Source: Actinomycetota bacterium
GTDB lineage: Bacteria; Actinomycetota; Acidimicrobiia; Acidimicrobiales; Poriferisodalaceae
DNA: 5,375 nucleotides
Assembly (NCBI GenBank): GCA_013151655.1
Contig: JAADHX010000396.1
Location: forward strand, 1-5,375
Direction: 5' to 3'
The notes below the pieces were generated by a model that had not been told where the DNA came from, ran no database searches, and saw nothing but the letters and a program-made list of their open reading frames with translations. The position numbers and the translations under genes are program-made. This document shows, one piece after another, positions 1 through 5,375 of the stretch; within the stretch, counting starts at the first letter, position 1; each line of letters starts with the position of its first letter.

Positions 1-2
1 AG

Positions 3-962
3 ATCGTTCATAGCCGAGGAGTGGATCTGACGCGTGTTCTAGGCGCCCAGCTTCTTATAGCGCCCTTACTGATCTGGCACGGCTTCAACCAGTCGAGAAA
101 ACTGCATCCCCATGTCGTCTATGCGACCAGCATTCACTTCTTCGCAACGCTGATAGCTGGCTTGGTAGCCGTGATCACCCGTAAGCCATTGGTAGTTACG
201 GCTCACCTTGGCGACGTCGAGTCTCTCGGACGGCTTAAACGCTTCGTGACCCAGACTTACGAACGGACGCTTGGTCGGCTGGGGCTCGCCCGCGCAACTC
301 GGGTCATCGCGGTATCAGCATCTGTTCGAGATCATCTAATCAATATTGGTGTCGACGAGATTAAGATCGTCGTTGTTGAAAACGGCGTCAACACTGCGGT
401 GTTTACCCCGTCAGCGTTAAACATCGACCAGTCTGAGCCGCCACGAGACGTTGCGGTGGTCGGACGTTTGATTGCCAACAAAGGCGTCGTTGAGGTGGCT
501 GAAGCGTTTCGTTACGTCACGAGCGATGTCACGCTCAGCTTTGTTGGTACCGGCCCGCTCGCTGCGGCCTTGAGAGATATGGCCAAGACCGATGGCCGCA
601 TCGTGCTCAATGGTCAAAGCGACAATGTTGCTTTGATCCTGGCCGCGGCTCCCATCTTTGTTCGCTACTCAACCACCGAAGGCCGATCGTTGGCGCTGCT
701 CGAAGCAATGGCGAGCGGGTGCGCGGTCGTTGTTTCAGACATTGCCGCCAACCGAGATTTGATTGATCACAAACGTAACGGCTTAGTGGTTCCACTCGGT
801 GATCCCAAGAAACTGGCCGCGGCCATAGATCTCTTGGCCGACGACGGCCAGCTGAGGCGTAAGCTCGGCGCTGCAGCCAGAGCCGACGTTGGGCACCTCG
901 ACTGGGATTCGGTGGCGCGGAACACCCATAAGGTCATTAGCGATGCCGCCGACTGGTCGTAG
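3..962 (+). CDS. GT4-family glycosyltransferase, 5' end outside window
   Basis: Probable cytoplasmic glycosyltransferase of the GT4 (GT-B fold) family, transferring a sugar from an activated nucleotide donor to a glycan or lipid acceptor; donor and acceptor cannot be told from sequence. Numbering from GTG 21, the C-terminal donor-binding half is clear: ENGVNTAVF (120-128), the strand-loop VVGRLIANKG (146-155), LSFVGTGPL (172-180), and the EGRSLALLE motif with the two glutamates E220 and E228 in the family's E-x7-E spacing, followed by EAMASG. The usual proline after EG is an arginine here. The N-terminal acceptor half is only partly present. The frame is open from base 3 and reads IVHSRG just before GTG 21, and the GAGGA at 15-19 lies too close to that GTG to act as its ribosome site, so the true start is most likely upstream of the window. 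It is the first visible gene of a three-gene operon. Family is confident; specificity is unknown. Confidence 0.9.
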   Translation: MVHSRGVDLTRVLGAQLLIAPLLIWHGFNQSRKLHPHVVYATSIHFFATLIAGLVAVITRKPLVVTAHLGDVESLGRLKRFVTQTYERTLGRLGLARATRVIAVSASVRDHLINIGVDEIKIVVVENGVNTAVFTPSALNIDQSEPPRDVAVVGRLIANKGVVEVAEAFRYVTSDVTLSFVGTGPLAAALRDMAKTDGRIVLNGQSDNVALILAAAPIFVRYSTTEGRSLALLEAMASGCAVVVSDIAANRDLIDHKRNGLVVPLGDPKKLAAAIDLLADDGQLRRKLGAAARADVGHLDWDSVARNTHKVISDAADWS

Positions 963-964
963 TT

Positions 965-1972
965 GTGACTGTTCGATTCGGGGTCATCGGCGCCGGGTGG
1001 GTGAGCGCGTCTCGCCACCAACCTGCTATCAAACGCGCTAGCTCGGCAGAACTAGTGGCGGTGTACGACCGAAACCCCGACAAGACGGCAGCCAAAGACA
1101 CCGATGCAGTGTGGACTTCCGACATCGACGAGTTCTACGGCTTGGGGTTAGATGCCGTTTCTATTTGTACGCCACCGGACTCGCATTACGACCTAACGAT
1201 CGACGCGTTAGGTCGCGGCGTCCACGTGTTCTGCGAGAAACCTATGGCCATGAACATCGATGAGGCCGAGTCAATGGCTGCCGCCGCGGTCGCCTCCGAT
1301 CGGCTGCTCTGCGTGTCGCACAATTTCTTGTGGTCACCAGCCATGGTCAAGGCTCGAAAGGCCATTGACGCGGCTGGCCAGTTGCTTTATGTCTCGGCGA
1401 CTCAGTTGAGCAGCGACAATCGTCGGTTGCCGCGATGGTATTCAGACCTACCTGGCGGTCTCTTGTTCGACGAGATACCGCACATTCTCTATATCTTCAA
1501 CGATTTGCTCGGGCCCGAGGTAAACGTCGACGCCGTGTACCCGACATGGGCCGATCGAACTTCTGAGCCACAATCATGCTCGATCGTTGTGAGTGGTTCA
1601 AAGGGCACGGGGCATGTCAACATCGTGTTCGGGGCTCCGGTCTCGGAATGGCATGTCACATCGGTTTCAGAGCGCTCAGTCGTGGACGTCGATCTATTTC
1701 GCGACGTGATGATCTCGACAGGATCCGATGGTGAACACAAAGCCAGAGATGTGTTGGCTACCTCGCTGCGCGTTACCGGCGGTCATCTGCTCGGGTTTGC
1801 CGCATCGGGGGCGCGACTCGTTATGGGTCGCCAGTACTGGGGCCATGACACCTTGTTGGCAAGCTTTGTCGACGCAATCGAATCTGGAGGACCCTCGCCC
1901 GTGTCGACCCAGAGCGCCCTGGCCGTGGTTCGCGCCTCCGACCAAGTCGTCAATGGTCTAGTCCGTGGCTGA
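965..1972 (+). CDS. Gfo/Idh/MocA-family NAD(P)-dependent oxidoreductase
   Basis: Probable sugar or sugar-nucleotide dehydrogenase/reductase of the Gfo/Idh/MocA family, 335 residues, the usual family length. The N-terminal Rossmann domain (about 1-120) opens with FGVIGAGWVS (5-14), has an acidic residue after the second strand (D35 in VYDRNP, suggesting NAD preference), CTPPDSHYD (68-76), and the hallmark EKP at 91-93, whose lysine contacts cofactor and substrate in the family. VSHNFLWSP (117-125) leads into the alpha/beta C-terminal domain. LPGGLLFDEIPH (162-173) holds the likely catalytic pair D169 and H173. GTG 965 is chosen because the first Rossmann strand follows at once; no SD is visible, and the upstream stop ends only 2 nt earlier, so translation is probably coupled. 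The 3' end overlaps the next gene by 8 nt. The context suggests it makes or modifies a sugar for surface glycan assembly. The substrate is not deducible. Confidence 0.92.
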   Translation: MTVRFGVIGAGWVSASRHQPAIKRASSAELVAVYDRNPDKTAAKDTDAVWTSDIDEFYGLGLDAVSICTPPDSHYDLTIDALGRGVHVFCEKPMAMNIDEAESMAAAAVASDRLLCVSHNFLWSPAMVKARKAIDAAGQLLYVSATQLSSDNRRLPRWYSDLPGGLLFDEIPHILYIFNDLLGPEVNVDAVYPTWADRTSEPQSCSIVVSGSKGTGHVNIVFGAPVSEWHVTSVSERSVVDVDLFRDVMISTGSDGEHKARDVLATSLRVTGGHLLGFAASGARLVMGRQYWGHDTLLASFVDAIESGGPSPVSTQSALAVVRASDQVVNGLVRG

Positions 1973-3479
1973 GCTGTTCTCATCGCGAGGTTCGCAGAGG
2001 CTTCTATTCGGTGGTGCGGTCGGTGCCATGGTGATAGTCCGCTTCGTTGTTTATAGCAGCGGGGGCGCGCCGCCAACCGTCGATGCTGGCAACTGGCTGG
2101 CGTTCGGCGACTCGCTGTTGGGCGATGGCATACGCGACTCCTCGATCTCGTACCCGCCAACGGTTCCGTTGCTAACGAAGGCTGCGGTGGCCATGTTCGG
2201 TTTGACGGTCGGTGTGTCGTTGTTAGCTGCGATTGCGACAGCGGCGCCGGCGGTGGGGTTGTTCCACACCCTAGGGGCGTTCGGAATTGGACGACTCCGT
2301 TTAGTGCCGACGCTGCTGCTGTTGTGTGTTGGCTCGGTAAGCGAAGCCGCCGCGTGGGGCGGTTTCCCGCAACTGTTGGCGATGGGCGTACTTCCCGTGG
2401 GGGTGCTCCTGGGTCATAGATTGGTGGTTGGCCCAAGCCGCCGAACAGCGGTCTCGTTCGGGTTGGCACTTATGGCCTCGTTCGCCATCTCGCACTTCGT
2501 GTCGGCCATCCTGGTGTTGGCAGTGGCGCTGCTTGTCATCCACCACTTGATCCGAGCCTGGTCGGTTGGTTGGGTGACGGCCATGGCAAAACACGCCATC
2601 TGGGTCTTGCTGCCGCTGGTATGGCTCATCCCCATCTACTGGAATCTGATCGATGCGATCTTGCTCAACCCGAACGAGTTTGGCGATCTCGACAACGTCA
2701 CCTTCAGCAACCTCTTCAACCGCCTCGAGCACATCTACTCCGATGCGCCGATTCTGTGGCGGCTGATGGTTCCGCTAACGGTAGTTACCCCGTGGTTATC
2801 GTGGCGAAATCGGGCCAGCGCCCAGATGTACGTCTTTTCGTCGCTGTATTTCGCCACCGGGCTGCTGCTGGTCGTCACTCGTGAGAGCCGGTATCTGTAC
2901 CTGCTCCCAATGTTGGCGATGCTTGCATCGTCGGTCTGGTTGGCCGAAACCGAATCGCGTTATGAAGGCGCGACTTCCAAACTCTCCGCTCGACAGGTTC
3001 GGCTCGTGGTTGCATTCGTCGTGATCGTGCTTTTCGGCCAGGCTTTCGGCGGTATCCGCCAACTCGATAACCAACGAGACTTCTACGCGGTGATGCGGCC
3101 ACCATTGATCGACGCCATCGAGGCCGCGGATGATCTTGCTGGGCCCGATGAGGTGATTGCTGTTCCGTCAGTTCGTGGAGCGCCCATTGGGTGGTGGGTC
3201 GAAGCGTTAAGCAACAATCAGGTGCTCTATGGTTCGCCGTTGCGCTGGCTAAACTTCGCCGACGAGGTCGACCGGGCTAGCCGTGCCAACGCGATTTTTC
3301 AGGCCGACTTTCCCAACTCTGAGTCTCTCGAACTCCTTCGGGAGGCCGATGTGTCGGTGGTTCTGGTGCCAAGAACTTGGACCTGGTTCGATCATGATCG
3401 CGTATTGACCTGGGCCGCAACCAATGACATCGAAGTGGAGTTGATCAACGGCGACGCAGTGGTGTTGTCGGTCGGTTAG
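1965..3479 (+). CDS. Polytopic membrane protein, GT-C-like glycosyltransferase
   Basis: Integral membrane protein of 504 residues. By hydrophobicity it has roughly nine to eleven helices, the clearest near 13-30, 76-100, 111-125, 134-152, 161-198 (two), 209-228, 262-278, 286-304, 308-326 and 345-361. A soluble, probably extracytoplasmic domain follows (about 365-504). The architecture matches GT-C transferases that use lipid-linked sugars: a first outer loop carrying an acidic residue (D40 in PTVDAGNW), then a YPP motif (63-65), and an ESRYLYLLP stretch (307-315) like the RY-LLP loop seen in such enzymes. Assignment to the superfamily is inference; a non-enzymatic flippase-like or YfhO-like role is not excluded. 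GTG 1965 keeps the first helix intact. It overlaps the oxidoreductase stop by 8 nt with no clear SD, implying translational coupling. Its TAG stop overlaps the TAA stop of the convergent gene. Confidence 0.82.
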   Translation: MAELFSSRGSQRLLFGGAVGAMVIVRFVVYSSGGAPPTVDAGNWLAFGDSLLGDGIRDSSISYPPTVPLLTKAAVAMFGLTVGVSLLAAIATAAPAVGLFHTLGAFGIGRLRLVPTLLLLCVGSVSEAAAWGGFPQLLAMGVLPVGVLLGHRLVVGPSRRTAVSFGLALMASFAISHFVSAILVLAVALLVIHHLIRAWSVGWVTAMAKHAIWVLLPLVWLIPIYWNLIDAILLNPNEFGDLDNVTFSNLFNRLEHIYSDAPILWRLMVPLTVVTPWLSWRNRASAQMYVFSSLYFATGLLLVVTRESRYLYLLPMLAMLASSVWLAETESRYEGATSKLSARQVRLVVAFVVIVLFGQAFGGIRQLDNQRDFYAVMRPPLIDAIEAADDLAGPDEVIAVPSVRGAPIGWWVEALSNNQVLYGSPLRWLNFADEVDRASRANAIFQADFPNSESLELLREADVSVVLVPRTWTWFDHDRVLTWAATNDIEVELINGDAVVLSVG

Positions 3480-4276
3480 GCCGGACTGGACTTCCGACGC
3501 AACATGACAGCGATGGCTCCGAGCCCGGCCACGATAGCCGCAGTCACGATCCAGATGACAGCCGATGTTGACTCTGCGCCGTTGGTATTGGCCGCGGAAG
3601 ATGCTTGTTGGGAGCTAGCAGGATCGGTGTCTTGGGTGTCGCCGAAGTCGTCTGCGGCCACCTCTCCGATGGCGTCACCCGGTGCCGCATCGGAAACACG
3701 CTCGGCTCCATCAGACACTGCACTGTCCGACGTTGGCGCTGGGTCGACCCCATCGGGGGTACCAGTGGGTTCGTCACCGGCCTCGACGGGCGGGGCCGTG
3801 GTCGCGACGGTGGTTGTTTGTAACTCGGTGACGTTGCCGATGATGTCGAAACGTTTCTCGAGGCTTATTAACGCTCCGTCTTCGGTCAGCCCCGAGATTT
3901 CGGTGCGATACTCGGCCGTGACCATTTCGGATGGCAACTTGAAGCTGTGCTCGATGCCGCCATCGGCATCGGTTGTGAGTTGTTCACGCATGAGTACCGC
4001 GCCTGTGTCGGCGTTGGTCAGCTCGAACTCGACACTGGCTAGGGCCCCAAACACGTCAGCGAATACTGTGACGTCAGCGCCAGGGGCTAAAGCAGAGGCG
4101 GAGAAGCCGAGCTCTCCATCGACGATGGACTCATAGGCGCTCTCCTCGCTGTTGGCGGGAGGAGCAACAAACATCGATGCTACGGCCGCCGCTAGTGATG
4201 CCACAAGAGTCAGCTGCGCCGACCGGGGGAGTAGGTGTCGTTTGTTAGTCATCAGTTTGTTTGCGACTTCACCCAC
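3476..4276 (-). CDS. Secreted, membrane-anchored stalk protein (hypothetical)
   Basis: Unrecognised surface protein of 266 residues. From the N-terminus: a basic n-region (K7-R18), a hydrophobic core (about 20-38) and a likely signal-peptidase site near APPANS-EE (43/44). Residues about 55-148 look like one beta-sandwich: alternating strands, an APGADVTVFAD turn (64-74) reminiscent of Ig-like or macroglobulin MG2 domains, and VEFELTNADTG (82-92). About 153-236 is an acidic, T/S/P/A/D/G-rich low-complexity stalk. A transmembrane helix (about 239-258) and a short RRKSSPA tail follow. There is no LPxTG motif, so the anchor is the membrane, not sortase. There are no cysteines. GTG 4276 is preferred because AGGA lies 6 nt upstream; ATG 4252 (M9) is an alternative that still keeps the signal peptide. 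It is convergent with the membrane-protein gene and divergent from the repeat-protein gene. It may be a surface adhesin or spacer; function is not known. Confidence 0.85.
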   Translation of the reverse strand: MGEVANKLMTNKRHLLPRSAQLTLVASLAAAVASMFVAPPANSEESAYESIVDGELGFSASALAPGADVTVFADVFGALASVEFELTNADTGAVLMREQLTTDADGGIEHSFKLPSEMVTAEYRTEISGLTEDGALISLEKRFDIIGNVTELQTTTVATTAPPVEAGDEPTGTPDGVDPAPTSDSAVSDGAERVSDAAPGDAIGEVAADDFGDTQDTDPASSQQASSAANTNGAESTSAVIWIVTAAIVAGLGAIAVMLRRKSSPA

Positions 4277-4282
4277 AATTGT

Positions 4283-4286
4283 TCCT
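4283..4286 (-). promoter_or_regulatory. Ribosome binding site for the stalk-protein gene
   Basis: On the minus strand AGGA sits 6 nt before GTG 4276, a good Shine-Dalgarno position. It favours this start over ATG 4252, which has no comparable purine-rich site. This is the only convincing SD in the window; the + strand operon genes show none. Confidence 0.6.
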
Positions 4287-4413
4287 GCGCTTTCCTAACC
4301 GTCGATCGCCAGATTGTTTCGCCAGGCCTACCGTTTGAATCGACCTCGATGGACCGTCCGTGAGAGTTTGATACATATTCCTACCATCATCATCACACAC
4401 TGTGGTATTCATA

Positions 4414-4440
4414 ACACTACGTACGGGCACGTAGACACTA
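4414..4440. repeat. ACACTA direct repeats flanking the inverted repeat
   Basis: ACACTA appears at 4414-4419 and again at 4435-4440, 21 nt apart start to start, about two helical turns, so both copies face the same side of the DNA. The copies overlap the edge of the inverted repeat on the left and the -10 box on the right. This may be part of the same regulator site or chance. Confidence 0.35.
4417..4434. repeat. Inverted repeat, candidate operator
   Basis: CTACGT (4417-4422), a 6-nt spacer ACGGGC, and ACGTAG (4429-4434) form perfect 6-bp arms. It covers the place where the -35 and spacer of the promoter with -10 at 4439-4444 should be, so a dimeric regulator bound here would block or assist RNA polymerase. 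A short hairpin is possible, but it would lie upstream of the proposed transcript. The role is inferred from position only. Confidence 0.45.
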
Positions 4441-4444
4441 GGCT
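4439..4444 (+). promoter_or_regulatory. Probable -10 box of a leaderless promoter (TAGGCT)
   Basis: TAGGCT fits the actinobacterial TANNNT -10 pattern and ends 7 nt before GTG 4452. That spacing places the transcription start on or next to the G of the start codon, the known layout of leaderless actinobacterial genes. There is no good -35 match at 17-18 nt upstream (ACTACG/CACTAC), and that region holds the inverted repeat instead. The call rests on spacing and hexamer only. Confidence 0.5.
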
Positions 4445-4451
4445 AACGGCC

Positions 4452-5375
4452 GTGAAATCAAACGACAGGGCGAGAATTATGACGATGGTGGTTCCTACGA
4501 CAAGAGGTGTTGTCGAAGCGCCGGTTGCTCCCAGCGCGGGCCCACGGCTGGTGGTGTGGTTGGCCGTCGTGTTCGTGGCCGCCGTGGCCATGACCATCAT
4601 TAACACCAGCCCGTCTGGTGGAGTGTATGAACCTCACCCAACCGACGCCCCGACGGCTGGTTTCGGCGGGAACCAGTCTCAAAGTGGTTATTGGATGATT
4701 GGACGCGACGGCAGTGTTACTGCCTTTGGCGCTTCGTCGCATTTTGGTGACGTAGTTACCGCTCTCGGCAACGCCGCGCCTTCTCCAGTTGTGGCCATGA
4801 CGGCCACTCCCAGTGGTCTGGGATACCTAATTATGGCCGAGGATGGCGAACTCTATTTCTTTGGCGACGCACCCGACGCTGGATCGATCAAAGGTCAACT
4901 AGGCGCAGGCGAGATCGCTGCGGCCGTATCGGTGACACCGTCGGGCAACGGATACTGGGTCTTCACCGATCGAGGCAAGGCCGTGGCCTTTGGCGACGCC
5001 AAACATTTCGGAGACGTCAGCCATTTGACACTCGCCGGGCCCATCGTGAGTTCCGTCGCCACGCCGTCCGGCAAGGGTTACTACATGCTGGGGTCCGACG
5101 GAGGCGTGTTTGCATTTGGAGATGCGGCCTTTAGCGGCTCGATCCCTCAGGTACTGCCCGGCGTTACTCTCAACTGCGCCATTGTCGGGCTTGTACCGAC
5201 ACCATCTGGCAACGGCTACTGGCTGGTCGCTTGCGACGGCGGTGTGTTTGCCTTTGGCGATGCCGGGTTCGTGGGATCACTCCCTGGAGTACTTGGTGGT
5301 GCAACACTTGTCGCCGAAATCAACGGCATGGTGGCGTACGGTAACGGTTACCTGATGGTGGCCTTCGATGGTGGT
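4452..5375 (+). CDS. Signal-anchored extracellular repeat protein, 3' end outside window
   Basis: The frame is open from GTG 4452 to the last base: 308 residues seen, no stop. The N-terminus (1-32) is short and contains several Arg/Lys; one hydrophobic helix (about 33-50, LVVWLAVVFVAAVAMTII) should act as a signal anchor, giving an N-in, C-out topology. A Pro/Gly-rich linker (51-78) leads to repeats beginning at GY in residues 79, 124, 167, 209, 255 and 299, i.e. 42-46 residues each. The consensus is TPSGxGYW-L-V-x-x-DGG-V-F-A-F-GDA-x-F-x-GS. Such repeats are common in actinobacterial, notably Acidimicrobiia, exported proteins and probably fold as beta-propeller blades or a similar all-beta stack; the ligand is unknown. 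The only cysteines seen are C242 and C261. An alternative start is ATG 4479 with AGGG 8 nt upstream; GTG 4452 is preferred because of the leaderless -10 spacing. It is divergent from the stalk protein. Confidence 0.88.
   Translation, partial: MKSNDRARIMTMVVPTTRGVVEAPVAPSAGPRLVVWLAVVFVAAVAMTIINTSPSGGVYEPHPTDAPTAGFGGNQSQSGYWMIGRDGSVTAFGASSHFGDVVTALGNAAPSPVVAMTATPSGLGYLIMAEDGELYFFGDAPDAGSIKGQLGAGEIAAAVSVTPSGNGYWVFTDRGKAVAFGDAKHFGDVSHLTLAGPIVSSVATPSGKGYYMLGSDGGVFAFGDAAFSGSIPQVLPGVTLNCAIVGLVPTPSGNGYWLVACDGGVFAFGDAGFVGSLPGVLGGATLVAEINGMVAYGNGYLMVAFDGG
4686..5375 (+). repeat. Tandem coding repeats of about 126-138 bp
   Basis: Units begin at 4686, 4821, 4950, 5076, 5214 and 5346 (the last is cut by the window edge). 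They are conserved as protein (GYW, DGG, F-x-F-GD, GS) but diverged as DNA, so this is an old amplification, not a recent slippage array. The later units (from 5076) match the consensus better (SDGGVFAFGDA, CDGGVFAFGDA) than the first three, where DGG reads DGS, DGE and DRG. Confidence 0.8.

Larger units (their letters stand above)
4277..4451. other. Divergent intergenic region between two surface-protein genes
   Basis: This 175-nt gap must hold the start signals of both flanking genes. The right side has a recognisable promoter-like layout for the repeat protein (listed separately). For the minus-strand gene I see no convincing -35/-10 pair. A 7-nt direct repeat TCGCCAG occurs at 4306-4312 and 4319-4325, and a short CAT-rich run at 4385-4396 merges into CACACTGTG, a weak palindrome. 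No tRNA or RNA-gene structure was recognised. Confidence 0.6.

Noticed and set aside
1783..2469. 228-residue open frame on the - strand
   Set aside because: It lies across the end of the oxidoreductase and the start of the membrane-protein gene; its Arg/Pro/Thr-rich composition is typical of a shadow frame in GC-rich DNA.
2301..2732. 143-residue open frame on the - strand
   Set aside because: Antisense to membrane helices of the GT-C-like gene; the Gln/His/Asp/Arg-rich product is the expected complement of hydrophobic codons.
3504..4136. 210-residue open frame on the + strand
   Set aside because: It is antisense to the stalk-protein gene, whose opposite strand has a signal peptide, anchor helix and SD. 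The + frame is Ser/Ala/Pro low complexity with no domain.
4385..4400. CAT/CA-rich simple run as a microsatellite or phase-variation tract
   Set aside because: Only about four imperfect CAT units, too short and impure to support slippage-based switching.
4458..4742. 94-residue open frame on the - strand
   Set aside because: Antisense to the N-terminal anchor and linker of the repeat protein; no domain or start signal.
5110..5355. 81-residue open frame on the + strand
   Set aside because: Out-of-frame shadow of the repeat protein, which reads cleanly through in another frame with conserved repeats.
4686..5375. Regular repeats as a CRISPR-like or mobile array
   Set aside because: Periodicity is at protein level with diverged DNA and an unbroken reading frame, so these are coding domain repeats.

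Overview
The window looks like chromosomal DNA of a moderately high-GC actinobacterium. The best guess is a member of the Acidimicrobiia (Ilumatobacter-like lineages). The reasons are the base composition by eye, frequent GTG starts, genes with no Shine-Dalgarno (SD) site, one probable leaderless promoter, and a surface protein built from 'GYW-(L/V)-x-x-DGG-V-F-A-F-GDA' repeats, a repeat type common in that group. This is inference from the sequence; no search was run.

Left part (1-3479, + strand): three tightly packed genes that look like one operon. They are a GT4 glycosyltransferase whose 5' end lies before the window, a Gfo/Idh/MocA-family NAD(P)-dependent sugar oxidoreductase (2-nt gap), and a 504-residue polytopic membrane protein resembling GT-C glycosyltransferases (8-nt overlap). 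Together they suggest part of a pathway for a cell-surface polysaccharide or glycolipid: the oxidoreductase would modify a sugar, the GT4 enzyme would add a sugar in the cytoplasm, and the membrane protein would act on a lipid-linked sugar at the outer face.

Middle (3476-4276, - strand): a convergent gene whose stop codon overlaps the stop of the membrane-protein gene, with no room for an intergenic terminator. It encodes a secreted protein with a signal peptide, a beta-sandwich-like domain, a long acidic Thr/Ser/Pro/Ala-rich stalk and a C-terminal membrane anchor.

Right part (4277-5375): a 175-nt divergent intergenic region, then a + strand gene that stays open to the right edge. It starts at GTG 4452, directly downstream of a TAGGCT -10 box that would make it leaderless. 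An inverted repeat, CTACGT-N6-ACGTAG, flanked by ACACTA direct repeats, covers the promoter spacer. The protein has a short cytoplasmic tail, one signal-anchor helix and at least six 42-46-residue repeats, probably an extracellular beta-propeller-like structure.

I saw no CRISPR array, insertion sequence, tRNA, rRNA, toxin-antitoxin pair or recognisable defence system. The best leads are the unfinished repeat protein with its promoter architecture, and the pair of divergent surface-protein genes beside a glycan operon.
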